A stretch of 64,000 nt of DNA from Macrophomina tecta (Eukaryota; Ascomycota; Dothideomycetes; Botryosphaeriales; Botryosphaeriaceae): NCBI GenBank assembly GCA_024180945.1, contig JAKSGN010000006.1, forward strand, positions 4,464,001 to 4,528,000. The letters run 5' to 3'. A program made the position numbers and the translations under genes. Shown in pieces: positions 55,195 to 64,000 of the stretch; position 1 is the stretch's first letter, and each line of letters opens with the position of its first letter. Under the pieces are notes generated by a model. It did not search any database, was not told where the DNA came from, and worked only from the letters and a program-made list of their open reading frames with translations.

Positions 55195-56904
55195 ATGCCT
55201 GACCCTGCCACCGTCACTTGGGCCTTGCCTCAGCTTGAACGTCTTCTTCCTCTGGATGAGGAGTCCCTGAAGCAGATCCTGACATACAGTGATACGCTGT
55301 CTCCGGATGCCGCCGCCGATCATCTGAAGAACCTCCTGGGAGACTCGCCACAGGCTCTAGAATTCATCACCAACTTCAACTCCCGACGCAGCCCAGCTCC
55401 CGCCGCTTCCTTAGCAAACCAAAGGCAGAACGACCTTTCCGAAGTCCCCAAGGCCAGAAGAGGAGGACAGAAAAAGCGCGGGAAGAACATCCACCAGCTG
55501 CCCGCTCGTCAGGTCGAGCATTCTGGAAACGTTACTGGAGCCTACATAAAACGTGAAGAAGATGATTACATGTCTGGGAAGTCAAAGCCACGCAAGGATA
55601 ACAGCAGCAATAAGGAGGCCGTTCACGATGCTCTACAGCTCCAGGAAAAGCCAGACGCCAAGCAGCGACCAACCCCACAGAGCACGTCAACGTCAACGAA
55701 CCCGCGGGTCAAGCCTCCGCCGTCCGCAGCTGGTCCATTAATTTCAGATGCCCTTCCGTCATCCAAGAACTCATCCAGAAACGCATCACGCACCGCCTCT
55801 CCCGCACCGAAAGCCAAGACCAAAGTCCACATCACCGGTGGCACATCCATGCACGGTCAATCTACCGTACTCAACGACCTTGACTCCGCCATCCGCGCGC
55901 TCGAAATCCAAACGAATCCCTCCCTCTCCGGCCTGACTCCCGAGGAAAATGCCAAGCGTCGCTGCAACTGCATGGCGACACGACACCCGCTCCTCGAAGC
56001 CGCGCCCAACTGTCTCAACTGCGGCAAGATTATCTGCGTCAAAGAAGGGCTCGGCCCCTGCTCCTTCTGCGAGAAGCCACTCCTCTCGCAATCTGACATC
56101 CAGCCCATGGTGCGGATCTTGCGCGAGGAGCGCGGCCGCGAGAAGATGGAAGCCAACAACGCCGCACATAAGCGCGCTGAGGTCGCCTCCAACAAGCCAC
56201 GCCACATGACCGGCGCCGCGTTCTTGTCGTCGCATACCAGCAGCCCCGCGCTCTCGCCGTCGCCTGCGACTTCGGACTCGGAGACTGAGAAGCTCAAGGC
56301 GGCGCAGGCACATAGGGATAAGTTGCTGTCTTTCCAGGCGAATAATGCAAAGCGCACGAAGATCGTGGACGAGGCGGCGGATTTTGATACGCCAACGTCG
56401 GGCACGAATATGTGGGCGAGTCCGCAGGAGCGCGCGCTGCAGCTGAAGCGCCAGCAGAAGATTATGCGCGAGCAGGAGTGGGCGGCAAGACCGGAGTACG
56501 AGAAGAGGCGGGTTGTGGCGAGCATCGACCTGGCTGGCGGGAAGATCGTGCGGAAAATGGCAGCTGTTCAGAGGCCGGAGAGCCCGGTGAGCGATGCGGA
56601 TGTGGAGGAATTGGAAGAGGATACGGGTCCACTTCATCAGCCACCCCAAGGGAAGACGAGGGGCGGCGGGGCGTTCAGTAAGAATCCGTTGTTGGGCGGG
56701 TTGATACGGCCAATCGCGAAGGTGGATGGTGAGGAGGGAGATGGCAAGGGTAAGGCGAGGGAAAGGGAAAAGAAAACGTTGTGGAGGAGGGTTCAGGATG
56801 ATAACGATGACAATGAGCAGTGGATCCTCGACGGGGGCGTGTACGGGGGGAAGACCGAAGGAAGAGTTCTAGGCAGTGAGGAACACGCTTTTGCGGCGGA
56901 CTGA
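55195..56904 (+). CDS. RQT4: ASC-1/TRIP4-type zinc-finger protein (Rqt4-like)
   Basis: A single exon encodes 569 aa. The zf-C2HC5 domain at about residues 256-300 is diagnostic: CNCMATRHPL, then NCLNCGKIIC, then GPCSFC, followed by a charged helix (RILREERGREKMEANN). The N-terminus (MPDPATVTWALPQLERLLPLDEESLKQIL) is a short CUE-like helical region. Family members (yeast Rqt4, human TRIP4/ASC-1) belong to the ribosome-quality-control trigger complex, which splits collided ribosomes, and also act as transcription cofactors. The linkers are low-complexity Ser/Pro/Lys sequence. An upstream in-frame GTG at 55120 was not used because the ATG at 55195 is the first in frame and starts the conserved block. 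Confidence 0.9.
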   Translation: MPDPATVTWALPQLERLLPLDEESLKQILTYSDTLSPDAAADHLKNLLGDSPQALEFITNFNSRRSPAPAASLANQRQNDLSEVPKARRGGQKKRGKNIHQLPARQVEHSGNVTGAYIKREEDDYMSGKSKPRKDNSSNKEAVHDALQLQEKPDAKQRPTPQSTSTSTNPRVKPPPSAAGPLISDALPSSKNSSRNASRTASPAPKAKTKVHITGGTSMHGQSTVLNDLDSAIRALEIQTNPSLSGLTPEENAKRRCNCMATRHPLLEAAPNCLNCGKIICVKEGLGPCSFCEKPLLSQSDIQPMVRILREERGREKMEANNAAHKRAEVASNKPRHMTGAAFLSSHTSSPALSPSPATSDSETEKLKAAQAHRDKLLSFQANNAKRTKIVDEAADFDTPTSGTNMWASPQERALQLKRQQKIMREQEWAARPEYEKRRVVASIDLAGGKIVRKMAAVQRPESPVSDADVEELEEDTGPLHQPPQGKTRGGGAFSKNPLLGGLIRPIAKVDGEEGDGKGKAREREKKTLWRRVQDDNDDNEQWILDGGVYGGKTEGRVLGSEEHAFAAD

Positions 56905-58632
56905 TCCTGAGAAGAGTAGAAGCCTTCTAATGAGTAACAAGCAGAGGACCTCTCTGCCAAACCGCCTGCAGTTCGTAAGATTGCTCATCATGGTGATCCG
57001 CTTCGCTATGACCTCTGTACCAGGAACCGGCTCTAATAAACTGGTCTTTCGTCCAGCTTTCTATTGTGATATTCCGGACGATCAAGGCCCCAGCGAGAGT
57101 TATCTTAACTGCAACGCTGTCTTGACCTGCATGACGCTGTTCACAACTCGCTCTCATTTATTCAGCACGCGGCACGGGGAGGAGCTGCTCACCTGCAGAT
57201 GAACGGCAGAGCCCCAGCCTTGCGCTCCTTTAACTGAGCAGAATCTCTCCGTTTGAACTCGCAGCAAACGGTCAGCTTCGTCACCGGCCCGTCATCGACC
57301 AAGTCTCAGCAGGTGTTGGCCACATTGTCAGCCTCATCACTGTTGCCGAAGCCACGGTCACGAGCTATAGTGCTTTGTCCGAACTTGTGCATTGAATGAA
57401 TGATGCGCCGGAAAAGCATTCACAAGCTCTGCTTCCGAAACGAATCCCTTCAGACGCTGCTTTCAGTCATCCATGGCTTTTATCCACAGGTTACAGGATG
57501 AAGAAAATATCCCTCCGTATATGCGAGTACTCTGATAGCTGAAGGTGAGCAAATTAAATACGGGCTTGAAAACACTGGAAGAGCATGCGGCGAAGTTGGG
57601 CGCGCTGCTAAACCAAGGGGTCGCATCCCAGCCTACGTGCAAAGCTGAAGAAATTCATGTCAGATGAAGACAAGGAGAGATACGGTTGCCTGTGAGAGAG
57701 TCATATTCGTGATCTACATTTAATCGAAGAAATCTCCCCTGCACAGCACCCATCTGCGCCTACTTTCGATGATTTATCAGAACACGCACACGGGCATTTG
57801 CTTGATTCTTGCCACAATTGGTAGACGTCCCTCTTACCTTCCTTGATACCATTTTCGAATAAACACAGTCTTGACAGCAGAAAATCCCTGTTTTCTTGGA
57901 AACCTTGAACCGGCACTCACGGCCGGACCAGGCGGGTAGAACAATGCCTTAGAGGCGCATCAAAAGGGCAAGAAATGGTCGCCGAAACCCATTAGCAATA
58001 TGCTCTATGTTTTCTGGGACAGACCTCACGGACCTATCCAATATCCAAGGGGCGTCTGCCATATCATGGGAACAGTTCCTGGTGGATAAGTTAACAGATC
58101 TCTGACAGCGTGGCTCCTGATTGGAGAAATAGGACCCAACAAGACTCCACTTACGAGCCAGAGCCTTGGACCAAGTAGTCACTTGCAATCCTTGATCTCG
58201 CCATTTGCCTGCATACTGTCTTTGAGCATCAACTTTACAAGTTCCTTGCCTGGTTTTGGATTCAGCATAACCCCCTATAATGGTTGTGGCCTTTTTCTAT
58301 CCTCTTGTTTGGCGCTTCCGGTGCTTCTAGAGTAATAACGTAGGTGTTCGCAATTTTCGAAAAATTCAGCGTTCGGATGTCTCCGGTGGGAGCATGCTCT
58401 CATTGGACTTGGGAGACATGTATTTCTGCAATGTTGTGATAATCATGTCGCTTCCTCCATAACAGCGCCAGTAGCCGCCGATACTTCTACAAAATCCCTT
58501 CTCTGTGATTCCTTAAGCGGCTTTATAGATATTCGGGGAGCGGTTCTCACTTCATTCCTGTCATTCGATCTGCTCCCGAGAATCTTCTTGGGTAGACGTT
58601 TCCCTTTTTCAACAATGGCATCCAAAATTGGT
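56905..58632. other. Intergenic between ASC-1-like and Rrp43 genes
   Basis: About 1.7 kb between the convergent 3' ends. Open frames (56876-57202, 57916-57701, 58188-57949, 58625-58443) are short and unrecognised. Mixed composition; no RNA gene or repeat was recognised. Confidence 0.6.
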
Positions 58633-59838
58633 TCAGCCCTTGATGCCAGCCTCAGCTGACGCTTGATCCCAAGCCTTCCACCTCTCCTCCGCCAGCTTCA
58701 CAACACCATGGAGCACATCCCGACCCACCACACCACCACCGCTCTTCTCAATGCCATACAGCACGCTCTTCCCATTTACCACATCCAGCAGTACGCTGAC
58801 GACCTCCTGGCAGTTCTGCTCCTCAAATGCATCCGGATCCGCCAAAACCCACGCTCTCTCCTGCTCTTCATCCTGTCCCCCCTTACTCTCTCCACCCACC
58901 CCCAACACCCTCGGCGCCTTGAACCCCCTTCCCTTTCCGGGCTCAAACACCGCACAAGAGACCGCCACCGGCGCACCCCTCAGCCGCAGCGCCCTCGCCT
59001 CCTCCACCTTTTCACTGCACACGACAGCCCCCAGATCAATATCCCACCACGCCTTCGGTAGCAGTGTATCCCTCAGCGCCGCAACAACCGCGCCCCACGC
59101 CGCATCCCAGGCATTGCCATCAAGGCTGATAAACAGCACGTCGACATATAGCGTCCAGTACGCCTTAACCTCCCTCCTCTTCGCCTCGCCCTCCTCCGCG
59201 ACCACCTCGCCCACAACCCTCAAATCCCTCCCCCTCACCACCTTGCTCGCCGCCAACGCGCTCACCAACCGCGCAGTCAGCCCCTGCGCCTCCGCCCCCG
59301 GCGGCGCGCCCGGCATCACGTTCGGCGTCGCGCCCGTCGCGAGCTCGACGTTCGGCACGAGCAAGCCCAACCGCTCCAACTCATCCCTATCATCCCACGC
59401 TTCTCCCGCCTGCTCCTCCTCCTCGTCGTCGTTGTCATCGTCGTCTCCTCCATCCTCCCCTCCCCGAACCATATCCCCGCCGGGGAAGTCTTCGTACCGC
59501 GGCGGATTCGGCACATCGGCGTAGCGCAGCAGCTCGGCGCGCACGCCCGCGACAACGGCCGTGTCGCCGAGACGCACGACGGCGCTGCCGTTGCAGTGCG
59601 ACAGCGAGGACGCGTTGATGGTCGGGGTGCGGGCTTCGGTGGGCGCGCGGCCATTGGGCCTCGTTGCGGTGGATGTATTTTTCGTGGAGGTAGTAGATGT
59701 GCTGGTCTGGTTGTCGTCGAGGTGGGCGAAGAGGAAAGGCGCGGGAGAGAGGGCGGCGAAGATGTCGCGCGGGAAGGAGAGTTGCGGAGCGCCGCCGCCG
59801 CTACCGCTGCCGCTCGGGGCGGCTGTTTCGATTGTCAT
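58633..59838 (-). CDS. RRP43: Exosome ring subunit Rrp43 (RNase PH-like)
   Basis: An uninterrupted 401-aa frame. The RNase PH fold is visible in FPRDIFAALSPAPFLFAHL, CNGSAVVRLGDTAVVAGVRAELL, VPNVELATGATPN, LYVDVLFISLDGNAWDAAWGAVVAALRDTLLP and the C-terminal AWVLADPDAFEEQ. Rrp43 (human EXOSC8) is a non-catalytic member of the six-subunit ring of the RNA exosome, which degrades and processes RNA 3' ends in nucleus and cytoplasm. An acidic, Gly/Asp/Glu-rich insert at about residues 125-155 lengthens the loop compared with the core fold, and the N-terminus is Ser/Thr-rich. The ATG at 59838 is the first in frame. Confidence 0.9.
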   Translation of the reverse strand: MTIETAAPSGSGSGGGAPQLSFPRDIFAALSPAPFLFAHLDDNQTSTSTTSTKNTSTATRPNGRAPTEARTPTINASSLSHCNGSAVVRLGDTAVVAGVRAELLRYADVPNPPRYEDFPGGDMVRGGEDGGDDDDNDDEEEEQAGEAWDDRDELERLGLLVPNVELATGATPNVMPGAPPGAEAQGLTARLVSALAASKVVRGRDLRVVGEVVAEEGEAKRREVKAYWTLYVDVLFISLDGNAWDAAWGAVVAALRDTLLPKAWWDIDLGAVVCSEKVEEARALRLRGAPVAVSCAVFEPGKGRGFKAPRVLGVGGESKGGQDEEQERAWVLADPDAFEEQNCQEVVSVLLDVVNGKSVLYGIEKSGGGVVGRDVLHGVVKLAEERWKAWDQASAEAGIKG

Positions 59839-60144
59839 TATTGTGTGCTTTGTTTTATTTTTTTTTTTTTCTCCTGCCGCTGTTGTGGATAAGGTGAAGT
59901 TTTGGTTGTTTTGCGCACGCGGAGATGTTTTTGTTGGTGTTTGCTGCTACGAGCTTGGAGAAATCCTAAAAAACTTTATCGATAAGGCTTCCGCAAATGT
60001 CACTGGATAACCTGGCTGTAACTAGACAACCTTAAATTTTGGCGCGTTCATACGACACGGCATACTGGGCAACTTTATTTTGATTCCGACTTCTTGTTAC
60101 ATTTACATGATGGATATACAACTTTTCCTCCTTTCTATTTAGAT
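59839..60144. other. Rrp43 upstream region and fumarase 3' flank
   Basis: About 306 bases containing a T run at 59858-59869 near the Rrp43 start. No gene was seen. Confidence 0.6.
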
Positions 60145-61852
60145 CTAGAGCTTCTCCTTAGGAGCAATCATAAGTTCGGGACGGACGTGCGTGTTGAAAT
60201 CGTCCTCGCTGAGAGCCTTGAGCTCGAGAGCACTCTCCTTGAGGGTGATGCCCTTCTTGTGAGCGTTCTTGGCAACCTTGGAGGCCATGTCGTAACCGAT
60301 AATGGGGTTCAGGCAGGTAACAAGCATAAGACTGTGGACATGCTCAGTATCAATTTCAACAACAAATTTCAATGCAACTTACCTCTCCTTCATGATGGAA
60401 GCGATCTTCTTCTCGTCAGCCTCAAGACCCACAACGAGGTTTTTCTCAAAGCTCCTCATGCCGTCAGCCAGAAGCCTGGAGCTGTGGAGCAAGTTCCTGA
60501 TCATCACGGGCTTGAAAACGTTGAGCTCGAAGTTACCCTGCGAACCGGCGAAGGTGGTGGCAGCCTGGTTACCGAAGACCTGAGCGCAGATCATGGTGAG
60601 AGACTCGCACTGAGTTGGGTTGACCTTGCCGGGCATGATGGACGAGCCGGGCTCATTCTCCGGAAGCTTCAACTCACCAAGACCGCAGCGGGGACCAGAT
60701 CCAAGGAAACGGATGTCCTGCGCGATCTTGTAGAGGGACGTGGCCAGGGTGTTGAGCTGACCGTGGGCCTCGACAATGGCATCGTGGGCAGCAAGCGCCT
60801 CGAACTTGTTCGGGGCAGTGATGAACTGGTGACCAGTCATCTTGCTAACCTCCTCGGCGATGCCCTCAGCAAAACCCTTGAAGGTGTTGATGCCGGTGCC
60901 AACAGCGGTACCACCCTGAGCAAGCATCTTCAAGCGGGGAAGAGAGGACTCAATGCGCTGGATGCCGAAATCAAGCTGCTGGACGTAGCCAGAAAACTCC
61001 TGGCCAAGAGTCAGCGGAGTAGCATCCTGCAGATGCGTACGGCCGATCTTGATGAGACCCTCCCACTGCTTAGCCTTTTTGTCCAGGGCGTCACGGAGGC
61101 TACGGAGAGCGGGGAGAAGCGACTCCTCGAAGTCGAGAACAGCAGCGATGTGCATGACGGTAGGGAAGGTATCGTTCGAGGAGGCGGACATGTTAACGTG
61201 GTCGTTCGGGTGGACGGGCTTCTTGGAGCCCATGGTGCCGCCCAGAATCTCAATAGCGCGGTTGGAGATGACCTCGTTGGCGTTCATGTTGGACTGAGTA
61301 CCGGAACCGGTCTGCCATATGACGAGAGGGAAATGGTCAACGAGCTTGAGGTCGGCAACCTCAGCGGCGGCCTGCTGGATGGCCTGACCGATCTTGGGGT
61401 CTACAGTATCGTCAGTGGTCGGCGGCGCCGGGAAGCTGGCGGGACTACGTACCAAGGCCGAACTTCATGTTGACGGTAGCGGCGGCGCCTTTAAGGATAC
61501 CGAAGGCCCTGACGATAGGTGGCGGCATGCGGTCCTGGGGCTGGTTGATCTTGAAGTTCTCGAGCGAGCGCTCAGTCTGCGCACCCCAGTACTTGTCGGC
61601 GGGGACTTGGATCTCGCCGAAGGCATCGCTCTCGGTTCTGGTGTTGGCGGCCATCCTGGAGGAGGTGGCGAAGGTGCGCAGGACGTTGGTCTTCTGTTGC
61701 TGGAGCTGAGGCCTCACGGACGGCAAGGCGCGTGTGTTAATGGAGCGTGCTGAGGAGCGAGCTATCGAGGTGGGGAGGGCAGCGCGAGCATGTGCAGCAG
61801 GGCGGAGAAGCGCCTCGGCACCCGGTCGGGTGATGGATCGGAGCTTGAGCAT
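60145..61852 (-). CDS. FUM1: Fumarate hydratase, class II (fumarase)
   Basis: Three exons (61852-61453, 61400-60383, 60331-60145) encode 534 aa. The signature [15 protein letters not shown], the block [13 protein letters not shown] and [14 protein letters not shown] are those of class II fumarase, which interconverts fumarate and malate in the TCA cycle. The first 66 residues are Arg/Ala/Ser-rich without acids ([18 protein letters not shown]), a mitochondrial presequence. A second ATG at 61654 (Met67, [15 protein letters not shown]) begins directly at the mature enzyme and could give a cytosolic form, as known for dual-localised fungal fumarases. Introns of 52 and 51 bp restore the conserved blocks exactly. 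Confidence 0.97.
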
Positions 61853-62221
61853 GGCGGGGCGATGGAATTGGAGCCGCAATTGACGTCCTGGGCAAGGCGA
61901 TGATGGAATAAATGCGCTGGAACGCCGCAGACTTGGAACGGGAGCTCTCTGGAGTTGCGGAGCCCCGAACGAATAATTTGGTCTGCCTCGGGAGAAGTCG
62001 GGTCGCTATGACGGCACTTGCTCAACTTCGCGGCAACAACTTCTTGCCCAGCCCGAATTTCGGAGTCCATGCACGCGCCTGCGGTCAAAGCTGTCACATC
62101 TACGCGCCTCAAATTGTCCGACAGTGATACAGAAATCCGTCTCTATTCTGTACGCCCGCAGTCGACCTCACGTAAACTTTCCTTCCTTCATTCACTCAGA
62201 AGCTGCAGCAATAGCAGCCCT
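61853..62221. promoter_or_regulatory. Fumarase promoter region
   Basis: About 370 bases between the fumarase start and the stop codon of the neighbouring minus-strand pseudogene. No gene or clear TATA box was seen. Confidence 0.5.
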
Positions 62222-63395
62222 TCAAATCTGCCGCGTTAACTCCTGCGGATGTTCCAACAAAAACACCGGGCCGGCACCAACGCTCTCCGACGTTGGTGCT
62301 CCCACTCCCTCGGCCAGGACGGCCACGATGATGCCTCTTCCAGACTTAAATTCCAGCGGGATGACAGAAGAATTACGCTTCGTGTCTAATAGTACGCTGA
62401 GGTTGTTCACTCCGTGGGAAGAGATAGCATAGTATTCCTTGCCGCCGTCAAACGTCGGGACATTGGTCTCGTCCAGGAAGACAAACTCAATGTCCGATCC
62501 GGGCTCACCGGTACTGGCATTCATGTTGAGGCTGAGAGGTGGAGGATTCTGTCGAGGCGATGGGTAGACCGGATTCTCCGAGGGGCAGCTGCCAGGAACG
62601 ATAAACTCGTTGGTTACATCCAAAATCTGATTGGCATAAGGAACACTGTGTCGGATGGTCCAGAGAATGGTCTGGCACTCCAGACATCGATAAGCGCCTG
62701 ATCCCGTGTCAGTATCCAGTAAGGGACTTGTAAAGGCTGGTCTTACCCAGGTGTTGTGTCTGGATTCCACTTCAGCAATGGCGACCAGGGCTCCCCTTGT
62801 GGCATTCAGCTTGGCCTGCTGTGCCAGTCCGGTTAAGAATGCCATGCTCGAAACTTCCAGCAAGACTTGGAGAGCAAGGGATGTCTCGGCGTTACTGACG
62901 CCAAAGTTGTATTTGCAGGCCCCTGGCTTCACGGAATTCGAAGAGACCTGGTCTTGGGAGAAGCCGCAGATGCCGAGCTTCGTTATCGCGCATCTGTGCA
63001 ATACGATCGTAGGTGGTTTTTGGCAGCCAGAGGCCCGTGAAGTCTTTGGAGGAGAAGACTTCAACTCCTTGCTGATGGAAGCTATAGATTGCCCATTCAG
63101 TACTAAGCAGATTCTGGAAAAGGACATCGTCAGGATCAGGAGCTCCAGTACTTGTAGCGTTGATAGGAGCCGTGATGTTTCCCGGGAATGGTGGCGCCTT
63201 ATCCGGGTAGTTGCTGTAGATGTCGAATTCCCCGGGGACTGGCCCATATTCAGGGCTGTTCGATAGCTGGGACGAAGGGGCAGGAAAGCTCGATGCAGCG
63301 ATTGCAGAAGGCAGACCTGCCGAAGCTGAAAGGAGGGGTGCCGTGGTAAACGTAACAGTTGAAGAAGAGGGTCTCTTTGCGATAGGAGGGTCTTG
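62222..63395 (-). pseudogene. Frameshifted ferritin-like secreted protein gene
   Basis: The protein reads as a fungal ferritin-like (Rds1-related) secreted type. Visible parts are PEYGPVPGEFDIYSNYPDKAP, a ferritin-like helix DDVLFQNLLSTEWAIYSFHQQGVEVF, QMRDNEARHLR, CKYNFGV, LEVSSMAFLTGLAQQAKL, AEVESRHNTW and FIVPGSCPSENPVYPSP. A 49-bp intron (62746-62698) has canonical ends. Two single-base shifts break the frame: one near 62956-62958, where a three-base G run would need to be two, and one near 62640, where a base is missing before the YANQILDVTN block. The 5' end is not resolvable and no signal peptide was found. It could be a recent pseudogene or carry two homopolymer errors in the assembly. 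Confidence 0.65.
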
Positions 63396-64000
63396 CGGTT
63401 ATTGAATGTTAATGTCTCTTTAGAAACTCTGCACCTTTCATATTGGAAGCAAATGAGATTCGAATGACATCATGTTCACAGGCTTTTGACAGCGCCTCTA
63501 TCATCAGCCCCAGAGCTCTCGTTGGAGTGCCCGATGGGGGATAGAAAAAAAGAAGTGCTCGGATTGCCTGATCAGGCAAGGTAAACATCAACCTTAAAGA
63601 AGCCGGACCCGGCCTCCGGCCTTAGCCGCGCCCGGATCTTATAGGCTGACAAGCGCTCGTGGAATGCGCCAGATTGGGAATGTTGAGTGGTGATCATGGC
63701 TGTGATCGTCTCTCGATATAAAATACCCGACGATGGTCTTTGACTCTGGTTCTCGAGCGCTGTTTAGTTGAGCAATATTAGCAGCTATTTCTCCCAATCC
63801 GTTTTATCAAACATACGAGTTCCTCGAGCTGCTCACTCAATATTCCGTTCCCAGCCTTCTCGAGAGTCGCACACCTATCTGAGACTTTCGTCTTTCCCAC
63901 AGTATCCACAGTGCAGCGTTTCATTTCTCAATACGTTTCCTAATCACTGTATCCCCATATTACTGCTTCATCCTGATATAGATATATCCACACTTCCCAA
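63396..64000. other. Right-end flank, no recognised gene
   Basis: A 60-codon minus-strand frame (63591-63409) is open but unrecognised. The remainder is C/T-rich and looks like a 5' leader or promoter for a gene beyond the window. Confidence 0.5.

Noticed and set aside
61160..61400. Open frames opposite fumarase (60094-61473 plus strand)
   Set aside because: They are complementary shadows of a highly conserved enzyme.
1..64000. CRISPR arrays, tRNA or rRNA genes
   Set aside because: No array-like repeats and no recognisable tRNA or rRNA sequence were found by reading. A covariance-model scan would be needed to exclude tRNAs fully.

Overview
This 64 kb window comes from a filamentous ascomycete (Pezizomycotina) nuclear genome. 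The evidence is short spliceosomal introns (about 45-112 bp, GTRNGT donors, CTAAY-like branch sites, YAG acceptors), C-rich third positions in genes, a Ppo-type fatty-acid dioxygenase/P450 fusion, a chromodomain Ty3/gypsy element, a Tad-like LINE and strong repeat-induced point mutation (RIP). A dothideomycete would fit, but the class cannot be fixed from sequence reading alone.

Layout. 1-2.7 kb: gene-poor, rich in long T runs. 2.7-13.8 kb: secreted M14 zinc carboxypeptidase (+), very-long-chain enoyl-CoA reductase (-), Ppo/linoleate diol synthase-like oxygenase (+), and a metallo-beta-lactamase-fold hydrolase (+). 14.2-29.3 kb: a transposon-rich, gene-poor island. It holds a decayed Tc1/mariner copy, one intact secreted epoxide-hydrolase-like gene, and a 9.3 kb RIP-mutated Ty3/gypsy chromovirus with matching 445-bp LTRs and a 5-bp target duplication. 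That element carries an unusual antisense, intron-containing Cys-rich/coiled-coil gene. It was later invaded by a 5'-truncated LINE (14-bp duplication) and by a reversed solo LTR (5-bp duplication), neither of which shows RIP. Two abutting decayed hydrolase genes follow. 29.3-39.2 kb: a giant secreted protein of 2373 aa with five tandem pectinesterase-like modules (-), and a 3-hydroxyisobutyrate-dehydrogenase-like enzyme (-). 40.1-43.9 kb: a broken STAND-type P-loop NTPase gene. 45.0-52.6 kb: a secreted subtilisin (+) and a 1377-aa Gly-rich repeat membrane protein with a cytochrome-b561-like C-terminus (-). 54.3-61.9 kb: conserved housekeeping genes: cyclophilin (-), an ASC-1/RQT4-type zinc-finger protein (+), exosome subunit Rrp43 (-) and fumarase (-). 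62.2-63.4 kb: a frameshifted ferritin-like secreted-protein gene.

The gene content combines secreted degradative functions (peptidases, pectin methylesterase modules, epoxide hydrolase) with core metabolism and RNA or translation quality control. There is no convincing operon-like or biosynthetic cluster. The most unusual items are the antisense gene inside the retroelement, the strand-asymmetric RIP pattern, the five-module pectinesterase, and the Gly-repeat/b561 protein with kexin-type sites. Exon coordinates come from joining reading frames across canonical splice sites. In every intact multi-exon gene the summed exon length is a multiple of three.
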